NCBI GenBank assembly: GCA_947649365.1
Contig: CANSRH010000004.1
Location: forward strand, 1-64,000
Origin: an uncultured Mycoplasmatota bacterium
Lineage (GTDB): Bacteria; Bacillota_I; Bacilli_A; RF39; UBA660
DNA: 64,000 nucleotides
Direction of reading: 5' to 3'
Part shown: piece by piece, positions 41,379-49,995 of the stretch
How positions within the stretch are numbered: the first letter of the stretch is position 1
Layout: each line of letters opens with the position of its first letter
Position numbers and translations under genes: made by a program
The notes under the pieces: model-generated
Databases searched by the model: none
Told to the model about the DNA's origin: nothing
Seen by the model: only the letters and a program-made list of their open reading frames with translations

Positions 41379-43052
41379 GTGAAAAGAAAAAACAAATTAA
41401 CTTTAGGCGCATTATCTTTAGCAGCAGTTTTATCATTTACTGGATGTAATGAGTCAAAAGAAGAACAAAGTATAGAAACAATAACAGAAGAGATAGAAGA
41501 AAATCAAGCAACAGAAATAATAACTGCTATAAATCAAGCGACGAAACCATGTGTTGACATATTAAAAGAAATGCAAGATATAAAGAAAAATCCAGAAAGT
41601 TACATAGAAGAACTGATTTTTTTAGAAGATATCCAAATCTACTATAGTGATAATTTTAATTCATTACGGATTTATCCAAAGCGAGAGATTGAAAATCCAA
41701 AAGAAGTAGAAGAGGAATTTTATCAAAAAATAAATTTACTAATAAAAGTACTTGATATAAAAGTTTTATATATTGAAGACTTGGAAAATCAAATTGATTT
41801 TTCTAAAATTGAATTTTCGAATATTAGAGAATTAGGATTTGATAATTTTAATGGAATATTTGATAGTACAAAAGTAAATGTTTCCAATGTTGAAGAGTTA
41901 AGTTTTAGTAAATGTAATGGTCGGTTTAATTATTCTGGATTTCCAAAAAAAATCGACCAATTGTATTTATCAAACACCTCTTTAGATATGGCAAAAGAAA
42001 TTTTTTCTACTTGCGATGTAAGATATTTTTATTGGGGGGAAACAATAGAAAATACTGGAAATTTAAAAGCTTTATTAGAATATTTTATAGAAAATAATGT
42101 TCATGTTGAAACCTTTTCGTTGAATCAATGGAATAAGAAAAATTATAATGGTATTACGAAAGAAGAATTTAATTTATTAGGCAAAACAAATATAAATGCA
42201 ATACATATTTATGCGGATGGTTTTAAAGAACCGCTTGATTTAGATATAACATTAAACGAAACTATTAGTAGTTTTAATATCGATGTTTATAATACATATA
42301 GAGATGAGAATAATAATAGAATAAATGGAGAATTAGGAAATATAAAAATTAAATCTAATAATAAAGAATTGCATTTAGATTTCTCTTATGCAGATATTAC
42401 TAAAAATACGCACTTTTCTGTACCAGATACTTCATGGATAGGTCTAAGTCAATTAAATTGTACAGATATTTCCGCATTTGAAGATTTAAAAAATGTCACA
42501 TATTTATGGTTTAAAGAAGATAATGGGCCTGGACCAGAAGGAGACAATCGTGGAGAAATTAGATATTGTAGTGATCCTTCTATAGAATTTTATGATGCGT
42601 TTTCATTTGATAAGAAAGTTATATATAGAGATTATGATAAATTATTAAAAAAATTAGAATGTTTTTTTAAACTAAAAGAACTAAAAGCAAGATTAGAAGT
42701 ATCGCCGAATGAATACTATGATTACTATTATGAAGCGAGTATTGGAGACTATGCAACATTAATAAGTGATGATGTAGAGGTTTATCAATCATTAGAAGAC
42801 TTAAGCAACAAACAAAACCCTGTTTCTTCTTACTTTGGAACGAGTGAAGACAGATGTATCCGTTCTATTTGTTTAAAAAATGACGAAAATAAAGTCAAGG
42901 TAAACAATATGAAAGATTATGAATATTATTTGAGCGAAGGATATGAAGTGATTGGGTATACTTATATAAACCTATACGCAACTACTTTAGAAGAGCTTGA
43001 ATTTTTTGTACCTGTAGAAAACATAAAATTAATTTTTACTCCATTTAAATAA
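41379..43052 (+). CDS. lipoprotein, tandem paralogue
   Basis: 557 residues from GTG 41379, chosen by alignment with the neighbour and its GAAAGG site; an in-frame TTG at 41361 would include the ribosome site. Lipobox LAAVLSFTGC with Cys at residue 23, a Glu/Thr-rich linker, then a repeat-like domain with strands such as NVEELSFSKCNG and DQLYLSNTS, resembling leucine-rich repeats, and the C-terminal block VYQSLEDLSNKQNPVSSYFG. Not assigned to a family. It would be anchored on the outer face of the membrane. It is the intact copy of a tandem duplication whose first copy is split by a frameshift. Confidence 0.8.
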   Translation: MKRKNKLTLGALSLAAVLSFTGCNESKEEQSIETITEEIEENQATEIITAINQATKPCVDILKEMQDIKKNPESYIEELIFLEDIQIYYSDNFNSLRIYPKREIENPKEVEEEFYQKINLLIKVLDIKVLYIEDLENQIDFSKIEFSNIRELGFDNFNGIFDSTKVNVSNVEELSFSKCNGRFNYSGFPKKIDQLYLSNTSLDMAKEIFSTCDVRYFYWGETIENTGNLKALLEYFIENNVHVETFSLNQWNKKNYNGITKEEFNLLGKTNINAIHIYADGFKEPLDLDITLNETISSFNIDVYNTYRDENNNRINGELGNIKIKSNNKELHLDFSYADITKNTHFSVPDTSWIGLSQLNCTDISAFEDLKNVTYLWFKEDNGPGPEGDNRGEIRYCSDPSIEFYDAFSFDKKVIYRDYDKLLKKLECFFKLKELKARLEVSPNEYYDYYYEASIGDYATLISDDVEVYQSLEDLSNKQNPVSSYFGTSEDRCIRSICLKNDENKVKVNNMKDYEYYLSEGYEVIGYTYINLYATTLEELEFFVPVENIKLIFTPFK

Positions 43053-43084
43053 AAATTCTTGAAATAAAGAATTTTTTCTTTTTC
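43053..43084 (+). terminator. intrinsic terminator
   Basis: The stem AAATTCTT/AAGAATTT is followed by TTTCTTTTT. Confidence 0.75.
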
Positions 43085-43110
43085 TAACTATTTTTTGTTA
43101 TACTAAACTT

Positions 43111-43827
43111 ATGGAAAAGTTAATAAAAGAAAAATGGACAAAACAAGAGTATCAAGAGTATATAGACTATTTAAAAAGTTGGAGTGATGAAAATTATAAA
43201 AATTTTCATAGCAAACTAACAACTACTAAATATGAAATTTTGGGAATATCTGTTCCCGTACAAAGAAAAATAGCGAATATCATTGCAAAGGGAGATATTT
43301 CCTCTTTTCTAAAACAAACAGAAAGTAACTACTATGAAGAAGTCATGATAAAAGGATTCGTTTTAGCCAAATTAAAATCAAAAGAAGAGTTATTAAACTA
43401 TCTAGACGATTATGTATCACTAATTGATAACTGGGCCATTTGTGATGGATTTTGTAATAGTTTAAAAATAGTAGAAAAAGACAAAAAGTTTTGGTTTTCC
43501 TATTTCACAAATTATTTAAAAAGGAATCATGAATTTCAAGTTCGTGTTGGTTTAATAGTCTTTTTAAATTTTTATGTGAGTGATGAATATTTAGAGAAAC
43601 TATTTATGTTAGTAGACCAAATAACATTAGATAAGTACTATGTCAATATGGGGATGGCTTGGCTCTTATGTGAATGTTTTACCAAATATAGGAGTATTAC
43701 ATTAGATTATTTATTAAAAAGTAAAGTAAACACATTTACATTTAACAAAACGATTAGTAAAATAAAAGATAGTTATCGAGTAGCAAAAGAAGACAAAGAC
43801 TACTTAAATACATTAAAAAGAAAATAA
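43111..43827 (+). CDS. DNA alkylation repair protein (AlkD-like)
   Basis: 238 residues of HEAT-like helices. Diagnostic segments are KYEILGISVPVQRKIAN at the N-terminus, DNWAICDGFCNSLK (the Asp/Trp region that contacts the damaged nucleotide in AlkD) at about residue 108, and FQVRVGLIVFLNFYV. AlkD-type glycosylases remove N3- and N7-alkylpurines without base flipping. The ribosome site is weak because the ATG is only a few bases after a TATACT-like -10 (TATACTAAACTT), suggesting a leaderless or very short 5' end. Confidence 0.88.
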   Translation: MEKLIKEKWTKQEYQEYIDYLKSWSDENYKNFHSKLTTTKYEILGISVPVQRKIANIIAKGDISSFLKQTESNYYEEVMIKGFVLAKLKSKEELLNYLDDYVSLIDNWAICDGFCNSLKIVEKDKKFWFSYFTNYLKRNHEFQVRVGLIVFLNFYVSDEYLEKLFMLVDQITLDKYYVNMGMAWLLCECFTKYRSITLDYLLKSKVNTFTFNKTISKIKDSYRVAKEDKDYLNTLKRK

Positions 43828-43862
43828 TTTCATTTGCTAAAAAGCAGGAAAGGAAACAAAAA

Positions 43863-44381
43863 ATGCAAAAAACAATCTTTCTATTTTTATCTTTTTTACT
43901 TTTAACAGGATGCAAAAATACGAGTATAGGGGAACTAAACGAAATTAATAACAAAATTATTGCCTATTTTTCTTCGGAACAAGCAGAATATGACAACTTA
44001 AGCTTTAACTATATCGACGAAAAGGAACATAAAATAATCGTAGGTCTTAAAAAGAATACCAAAGAAGAACAAGAAAAATTTAAAAAAGTTGTAGTAGATT
44101 CCTATCTAATTCAATTTGTAGAAGGGAAAGACTATAATAATGTACAAGAAATACTATCTGTAGAAGATTTAAAAAAGTTACAAGAAAAAATTACAAACAG
44201 AGTTTCCCAAAATAAAGAATATACCAATTTCGCGGCAATTGAAATAAACGAGGAAACGAGAAAAGTAGTAGTCACCTTAATAAACAATACAGAAGAAGAG
44301 CAAAAATGGTTTTCAGAAAATATCGTGAATAGTCCTTACATCACTTTTATAAAAGGGGGACCATACAAAACTTCAAAATAA
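43863..44381 (+). CDS. small lipoprotein, duplicated domain
   Basis: 172 residues, AGGAAAGGAAACAAAAA before the ATG. Signal FLFLSFLLLTGC with lipidated Cys at 17. The mature part holds two similar units of about 70 residues, each with an alpha-beta pattern and the motifs KNTKEEQEKFKK...SYLIQFVEG and NNTEEEQKWFSE...PYITFIKGG, i.e. an internal duplication. Function unknown. It is followed eight bases later by the leader of the cyclophilin lipoprotein gene. Confidence 0.8.
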   Translation: MQKTIFLFLSFLLLTGCKNTSIGELNEINNKIIAYFSSEQAEYDNLSFNYIDEKEHKIIVGLKKNTKEEQEKFKKVVVDSYLIQFVEGKDYNNVQEILSVEDLKKLQEKITNRVSQNKEYTNFAAIEINEETRKVVVTLINNTEEEQKWFSENIVNSPYITFIKGGPYKTSK

Positions 44382-44421
44382 AAATAGATTGTTGTATAAT
44401 AAGAAAAGAAAAGAGGAAAAT

Positions 44422-45024
44422 ATGAAAAAGATAATAGCAATTGTTTTTAGTCTATTTTTACTAACAGGATGTGGAGAAAAAGAAATTTTAAGTGAAGAAA
44501 AAGAATACGAAACAATAAAATACCAAGAAACAAACAAAAAAACAAATCATGTTTTAATAGAACTAGAAGATGAAAATAAAATGATCATGGAACTATATCC
44601 TGACATAGCTCCCATTAGTGTAAAAAATTTTCAAAAACTAGTCGAAAGTGATTTTTATAATGACATTATTTTTCATCGAGTAGTAAAAGATTTTGTCATT
44701 CAAGCGGGAGATGGAACAAGTCTAGGCAGAAATGCTACGACCATAAAAGGTGAGTTTAGTAGCAATGGAATAAAAAACGACTTAAAGCATGAACGTGGTG
44801 TTGTATCCATGGCAAGATCAGGTGTAAAAGATAGTGCAAGCAGCCAGTTTTTTATCATGTTAAAAGACAATGCGAGTTTAGATGGCCAGTATGCGGCTTT
44901 TGGTCGTGTCATTGCAGGTATGGACACTGTAGATAAAATTGGTTCTGTAGTCACAGACAAAAATGACAAACCACTAAAAGATATCAAAATAAAAAGAGCA
45001 GAATTTTTGAAAGTGAGTGAATAA
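44422..45024 (+). CDS. cyclophilin-type peptidyl-prolyl isomerase lipoprotein
   Basis: 200 residues from ATG 44422, chosen for AAGAGGAAAAT. Lipoprotein signal FSLFLLTGC with Cys at 16. The isomerase domain shows FHRVVKDFVIQAGD, GVVSMAR, SSQFFIML and FGRVIAGMDTVDKI; the Arg of FHRV and the QF/FF residues of the active site are present. It catalyses cis-trans isomerisation of prolyl bonds, here outside the membrane, where it would help fold secreted proteins. Its end overlaps the region of the gltX start. Confidence 0.93.
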   Translation: MKKIIAIVFSLFLLTGCGEKEILSEEKEYETIKYQETNKKTNHVLIELEDENKMIMELYPDIAPISVKNFQKLVESDFYNDIIFHRVVKDFVIQAGDGTSLGRNATTIKGEFSSNGIKNDLKHERGVVSMARSGVKDSASSQFFIMLKDNASLDGQYAAFGRVIAGMDTVDKIGSVVTDKNDKPLKDIKIKRAEFLKVSE

Positions 45025-45025
45025 A

Positions 45026-46672
45026 ATGCAAAGAGAAGAATTAGCCAATATAATCTTTCCAGAGGTAACAAAAACCATTGCGGATTACGAAGCTATGTAT
45101 CCAGAAAGAAAACTAGAAGAGAATGCTCGCGTGACTCGTTTTGCCCCAAGTCCTACAGGATTTATGCACATTGGACATTTTATGCCTTGTTTAATTGACT
45201 TTTGTTTAGCGCGTCAAAGCAAAGGAGTATTTTATCTTCGAAATGAAGATACAGATACCTCACGAACTGTGGAGGGAGCAGTAGAATACATTCGTTCCAT
45301 TTTAGACGCTTACGGACTTTATCCAGACGAATACGAATATCGTGATAGTAATGAAACAAAAGGAAGTTATGGACCTTATATTCAAAGTGAAAGAAAAGAA
45401 ATCTATCAAACATTCATTAAGCATTTGGTACGAGAAGGAAAAGCATATCCTTGTTTCTTAACGAAAGAAGAAATGGATGCTATTCGCGAAGGGCAAGCCA
45501 AAGACAAAAGAAGAATAGGAATTTATGGAAGATATGCAAAATATCGTGATTTACCAGTTGAAGAAGCGATTGAAAAAATAAAAAAAGGGGAGGCTTATAC
45601 CATTCGCTTAAAAAGTACGGGAGACTTCAATCGAAAATTTAAATTCAATGATTTAGTCAATGGGGAAATGGAATTTCCAGAAAACGATATAGACATTCCA
45701 ATTATGAAAAGTAAAGATGGTTTACCAACCTATCATTTTGCGCACTTAGTAGATGATCACTTAATGCATACAACGCATGTAGTACGTGGACAAGAATGGA
45801 TAAGTTCCGTTCCTGTGCATTTCGAATTATTTAAAACATTTGGTTTCAAAATGCCAAAATACATTCATATCCCATTAATCTTAAAAAAAGATGGAGAAAG
45901 TGTTAGAAAAATATCCAAGCGATTGGACCCAGAAGCCAAAATGACATATTATGAAGAAAAAGGTTATCCTACTATGGCTGTTATTGAAGCAATTATGACT
46001 ATTATAAATTCTAATTATGAAGCATGGAGAGAAGGGCATTTAGATGCTCACTTTACAGAATTTGAATTTTCTCCTAAAAAGATGAGCAGCAGTGGTGCGT
46101 TATTTGACTTAGACAAATTAGACAATATATCCAAAAATTACATCAGTCGTTTAAAGAAAGAAGAAGTTTACGAGGGAGTTCTTGCATGGAGTAAAAAATA
46201 CGATCAAGAATTTGCAACAATTCTAGAACAATACAAAGACTATTCTATGGCGATATACAATATAGAAAGAGAGCAAAAAAAGCCTCGTAAAGATTACACC
46301 TATTACTCAGAAATAAAAAGTAAAACTTGGTACATGTACGACGAATACTTTCAAGATATTACTTATGATTTTGGGGAATTTAAAAAAGAGGATGTTAAAG
46401 AAATATTAACTACTTATTGGAAAGACTACTACAAAGAAGAAGATGACCAAGAAACATGGTTTAGTAAAATCAAAGAATTGTGTACAAAACTAGGATTTGC
46501 AACAGACATGAAAGCATACAAAGCAAATCCAGAAAATTATAAAGGCAGTATTGTAGATGTAACCAACTTTATTCGAATTGCGTTAACTACATTAACAACT
46601 ACACCCAACCTTTATGATATTATGCAAATTTTAGGAAAAGAAAGAGTAGAAAAACGAATCGAAAATTTATAA
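45026..46672 (+). CDS. gltX: glutamyl-tRNA synthetase
   Basis: 548 residues from ATG 45026; a GTG nine bases upstream would overlap the cyclophilin stop. Class I synthetase: FAPSPTGFMHIGH with HIGH at 48-51, FYLRNEDTDTSR, the Glu-binding region and RKISKR as the KMSKS loop near residue 295. The C-terminal anticodon domain is helical. It charges tRNA-Glu (a tRNA-Glu gene is at 59697). Whether it also charges tRNA-Gln, requiring GatCAB, cannot be judged from this window. It differs from the shorter bacterial type by insertions such as RRIGIYGRYAKYRDLPVEEA. Confidence 0.95.
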   Translation: MQREELANIIFPEVTKTIADYEAMYPERKLEENARVTRFAPSPTGFMHIGHFMPCLIDFCLARQSKGVFYLRNEDTDTSRTVEGAVEYIRSILDAYGLYPDEYEYRDSNETKGSYGPYIQSERKEIYQTFIKHLVREGKAYPCFLTKEEMDAIREGQAKDKRRIGIYGRYAKYRDLPVEEAIEKIKKGEAYTIRLKSTGDFNRKFKFNDLVNGEMEFPENDIDIPIMKSKDGLPTYHFAHLVDDHLMHTTHVVRGQEWISSVPVHFELFKTFGFKMPKYIHIPLILKKDGESVRKISKRLDPEAKMTYYEEKGYPTMAVIEAIMTIINSNYEAWREGHLDAHFTEFEFSPKKMSSSGALFDLDKLDNISKNYISRLKKEEVYEGVLAWSKKYDQEFATILEQYKDYSMAIYNIEREQKKPRKDYTYYSEIKSKTWYMYDEYFQDITYDFGEFKKEDVKEILTTYWKDYYKEEDDQETWFSKIKELCTKLGFATDMKAYKANPENYKGSIVDVTNFIRIALTTLTTTPNLYDIMQILGKERVEKRIENL

Positions 46673-46679
46673 GAAACAT

Positions 46680-46703
46680 GTACTTCCAAATGAAGTACTT
46701 TTT
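46680..46703 (+). terminator. gltX terminator
   Basis: The stem GTACTTC/GAAGTAC with a CAAAT loop is followed by TTTTTC. Confidence 0.85.
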
Positions 46704-46810
46704 CTTTTAACTAAAAAAATTTAAAAACTTCTCCAAATTCTTGCATAATCACTAGTTTTTTTTCATATTTTTCGTTATAATAGCCGTAGTAAAAAGTGGT
46801 GAGGAATATT

Positions 46811-48661
46811 ATGGCTCAAGGCAAGAAAAAAAGAAAAATCAAAGACACAAAAATAAATACTAAAAAAGAACCAATAAAAAAACTAGAAGATAGAAAAGAA
46901 GAGCCCACTACAAACTCGGCGAAAAAAAAGGAAAAAGAAATTGTGAGTGAAAAAATGCCGAAAGAAAAAAAAGAAAGTAGTGCAAGTAAAAAAACAACTT
47001 CCAATCGAGGAACAAAAACAACACTTCCAAAAGAAAAAAAAGAAATAGCAAAAGAGGAAAAGAACAAACTCTCTGAAACAAAATCAAATCATTCAAAAGA
47101 AATAAAAAAAACCTCTTCTAAAAAAAGAGTTGAAAAAGAAAGAGCGGAAAAAAAGAAATCAACAGTCAAGAAAAAAACAGAAGAACCAAAAATAGTAAAA
47201 ACAACAACAAAAAAAGCAACAGAGAAAGAAGAGCAAAAAAAAGAAACCAAAACTTTAACAGAGACAAAACAAAAGAAAACAGAAAATACAAATACCAAAA
47301 AGAAAAAAACGTCGGTACAAAAAAAGAAATCGGAAGAACAACCAAGAAAGAAAACGACAGAAAAAAAGAAAGCGAATAACAACAAAGAAGCAGCAAAAGT
47401 AAAATCTGCTAAAGAAAAAAAGAAAGCTGTATCGTCAAAATCAAAAAAAGTTAGTCAAACACCTGAAAAGAAATTTAGTAAACAGCAAAGAAAAGAATTA
47501 GAAAAAAAGGGAATCGATTTTCTTTTAACAATTGCAAAAAAGATAAAACAACTTGCCATACAATTTTTTATTTTTTCTAAAGTTCAAGCAAAAAAAGGAA
47601 AGCAACTATTAAAAAAAATAATAGAAGTTTTAAAAATAGGACTTGGAAAATTACAAAAAGGAATTCGTCAATTTTATAAATACTTAAAAGAAAAATACAA
47701 AGTACACCAAGAAAAAAGAAAAAAGAAAAAAGAAGAAAAATATGTAAAAAAGGTAGCTTTAAAAGAACAAAAAGAAAATACAAAAAAAATATTAGCTTAC
47801 CAAAAAGAACAAACGATAAAATCCAATGAAAAAACTACAAAAGACAAGAAAGAAGAATCAAAAGAAAAAAAGAAAAAAAGAGTACCTAAAACACCAATCG
47901 TTTTAGGAGGTCTTCTTATTCTATATTTTGTAGCAACTACACTTCCATATGGAACAAGAGAATATGTATCCGGAGCTTCTGGAAAAATAATTGATGTTCC
48001 AAAATTAACAAAACTAAAAGAAGAATGCTGTAATTATAAAGCAACTTTTACAACAATACGAAGTATAAAATCCTTAGAAAAAGAAATGGAGCAATTAATA
48101 GCCTCTTATCAAAAATTAAATTGTGACAACAAATCATATGTTTATAACGAAAAAGGGGATTACACCATTACAGAATATAGTTTAAAAAAAGGAAAAATTT
48201 TTAATGAAATAACCATTACCTACGGAAAAGGAAATTCCTGTGAATTAGACACAACTTTTAAAAAATTAGAATTTTTACCAAATTCCTTTTCCTTAGAAGA
48301 TGCTAAAAAAGATGGTAACTACGTAGTAACAAAAGAAAAAATATACAATCCAGAAGCTTATACCAAATTTATGGAAGAAGTAGAAAAGAAAAATGTAAAT
48401 ACTTTACGAATTGTAAAAACCAATGAAGAAGGAGATTTACTAATCACAGATGTAGAATATTTAAAAGAAGGAAAAATCAAAGTAACTTACGACAAAACAA
48501 GAGATAGAAACAACAAAGACAACTACATTATGGCTTATAAATACGACCATATCGGAATCTATAAAAATAAATTGTATGCTTACAATGGTTCAGCCTTAAA
48601 TAACGATGTCATAAAAAGTAAAAATGCCTATTACTTAATAGATATTCCAAAAGAAAAGTAA
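46811..48661 (+). CDS. Lys-rich low-complexity protein with one membrane helix
   Basis: 616 residues from ATG 46811 (GAGGAATATT upstream; TATAAT at about 46776). Residues 1-215 are almost only Lys, Glu, Thr and Ser, a charged disordered tail. Residues ~220-350 are basic and helical. A membrane helix TPIVLGGLLILYFVATTLPY lies near 365, followed by an external domain of about 240 residues with two CC/C sites (EECCNYKATF, KLNCDNKS). By charge the Lys-rich part is cytoplasmic and could bind nucleic acid or acidic partners. Not recognised as a family; similar Lys-rich tails occur in membrane proteins of Mollicutes relatives. Confidence 0.75.
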   Translation: MAQGKKKRKIKDTKINTKKEPIKKLEDRKEEPTTNSAKKKEKEIVSEKMPKEKKESSASKKTTSNRGTKTTLPKEKKEIAKEEKNKLSETKSNHSKEIKKTSSKKRVEKERAEKKKSTVKKKTEEPKIVKTTTKKATEKEEQKKETKTLTETKQKKTENTNTKKKKTSVQKKKSEEQPRKKTTEKKKANNNKEAAKVKSAKEKKKAVSSKSKKVSQTPEKKFSKQQRKELEKKGIDFLLTIAKKIKQLAIQFFIFSKVQAKKGKQLLKKIIEVLKIGLGKLQKGIRQFYKYLKEKYKVHQEKRKKKKEEKYVKKVALKEQKENTKKILAYQKEQTIKSNEKTTKDKKEESKEKKKKRVPKTPIVLGGLLILYFVATTLPYGTREYVSGASGKIIDVPKLTKLKEECCNYKATFTTIRSIKSLEKEMEQLIASYQKLNCDNKSYVYNEKGDYTITEYSLKKGKIFNEITITYGKGNSCELDTTFKKLEFLPNSFSLEDAKKDGNYVVTKEKIYNPEAYTKFMEEVEKKNVNTLRIVKTNEEGDLLITDVEYLKEGKIKVTYDKTRDRNNKDNYIMAYKYDHIGIYKNKLYAYNGSALNNDVIKSKNAYYLIDIPKEK

Positions 48662-48678
48662 AAAAACACAAAATTTAG

Positions 48679-48709
48679 CACTATTCTATAAACCATAGAA
48701 TAGTGTTTT
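48679..48709 (+). terminator. intrinsic terminator
   Basis: A perfect 11-bp stem CACTATTCTAT/ATAGAATAGTG (48679-48689, 48695-48705) is followed by TTTTA. Confidence 0.8.
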
Positions 48710-48901
48710 ATAGCTTATAAGTTTATATATTTGTACCTTTGTATAAGATGAAGAAATGGTGAAAGTATAAAATTTCTTTGAGTTAATAAAAAAAATAGTG
48801 AAATGGAAATGCAAAATTAGAGAAATTAGAAATAAAGAATTATTTTAATGATAGCAAAACATTTTCAACTCCTATTAGACATAAAAAAGAAGGAATCTAA
48901 A

Positions 48902-49249
48902 ATGAAAAAAGAAAAATTAGTTAATGAATTTAATAAAATAAATGCTACTAGCAATTTAAAAGAAATTCAAGAATATATACTTAAAATGATGAAAATCAAT
49001 GAATTTAACAATACCCCATTAGAATTATTTTGTTATCTAGCAGAAGAAGTGGGAGAATTAGCCAAAGAAATCAGAAAAAACGAAAAAAATATGGAAATGG
49101 ACATAAAAAAAGAGTATAAATCTTGTTTAAAATATGAAATAGCAGATGTATTTATTTATCTACTCGCATTATGTAATTCATATAATATTAATCTTCTAGA
49201 AGCATTTAAAGAAAAAGAAAAGATAAATTTGGATAGAATTTGGAAGTGA
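48902..49249 (+). CDS. MazG-like nucleotide pyrophosphohydrolase
   Basis: 115 residues from ATG 48902 with AAGGAATC upstream; a longer frame from 48848 lacks a site. MazG motifs: LAEEVGELAKEIRK (E-x2-E, metal binding) and YEIADVFIYLLALCNSYNINL (E-x-x-D). Single-domain MazG proteins hydrolyse (d)NTPs to NMPs and PPi, for pool cleaning or stress signalling. Overlaps or abuts the SMUG2-like glycosylase gene, so the pair may act together in limiting damage from abnormal nucleotides. Confidence 0.88.
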   Translation: MKKEKLVNEFNKINATSNLKEIQEYILKMMKINEFNNTPLELFCYLAEEVGELAKEIRKNEKNMEMDIKKEYKSCLKYEIADVFIYLLALCNSYNINLLEAFKEKEKINLDRIWK

Positions 49250-49995
49250 AAAAGAGTGTGGATAATAGGAAGAAACAAAAAACGTTTGGAGATAATGTTC
49301 TAGAATTTAATGAATGGTTATCAAATAGTTCTTTAGAATTATTTGATAATTATAGGATGAACAATCCATTTAGTGGTAAAAATAGAACACAAATTCAAGA
49401 AATGACAAAGATTTTTTATAACAAATATTATAAGGATTATAAAAAAAGAATTTTAATACTTGGCAGTTCTCCTGCAAGAAAAGGCTCATCCATAACGGGA
49501 ATTCCATTTGAAGATGCAAATCATCTTTACAAAGAAACAGGAATTCTCATTGATAATTTTTATATCAATCCATCCTCTTCTAATTTTTTGTATGAAGTGA
49601 TGGAACAATATGGAGGTTGTGAAAAATTTTATAAAAACTTTTTTATGAGTTTTGTTTGTCCATTAGGCATAGTAAAAACAAATACAAAAGGAAAGGAAGT
49701 AAATTCTAATTATTACGAAAGTAAAAAATTGGAGAATGCTTTGAACAATTTTATTGTTGAATCTTTAAAAAAACAAATTGCTTTTGGAATAGATACATCT
49801 CTGTGTTATTGTATAGGAAGTGGAGAAAATTTTAAATATTTAACAAAAATAAATGAACAATATAAATTTTTTGATAAGATAATTGCTTTAGAACATCCAA
49901 GATTTATTATGCAATATAATAAAAAAGAGAAAAAGAAATACTTAGAAAAGTACATGGCTGCTTTAAAGGTAAGTACAAAAAAAGAGAAAATTTAA
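49246..49995 (+). CDS. SMUG2-like uracil-DNA glycosylase family protein (DUF4918)
   Basis: About 249 residues; GTG 49246 is a guess, since TTG 49240 and GTG 49258 are also possible and the start overlaps the mazG stop. Motifs fit the UDG superfamily branch near SMUG: ILILGSSPARKGSSITGIPF (motif 1, GxxPxxxGxxxTGxPF), the conserved block FFMSFVCPLGIVKTN, FGIDTSLCYCIGSGENF and the C-terminal IALEHPRFIMQY in place of HPSP. Expected to remove uracil or oxidised pyrimidines from DNA. It is the second UDG-superfamily member in the window and is core-like in composition. Confidence 0.85.
   Translation: MKKSVDNRKKQKTFGDNVLEFNEWLSNSSLELFDNYRMNNPFSGKNRTQIQEMTKIFYNKYYKDYKKRILILGSSPARKGSSITGIPFEDANHLYKETGILIDNFYINPSSSNFLYEVMEQYGGCEKFYKNFFMSFVCPLGIVKTNTKGKEVNSNYYESKKLENALNNFIVESLKKQIAFGIDTSLCYCIGSGENFKYLTKINEQYKFFDKIIALEHPRFIMQYNKKEKKKYLEKYMAALKVSTKKEKI

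Noticed and set aside
46816..47396. Several Phe/Ser/Leu-rich minus-strand ORFs opposite the Lys-rich gene
   Set aside because: They are mirror images of AAA/GAA codon runs with no ribosome sites.
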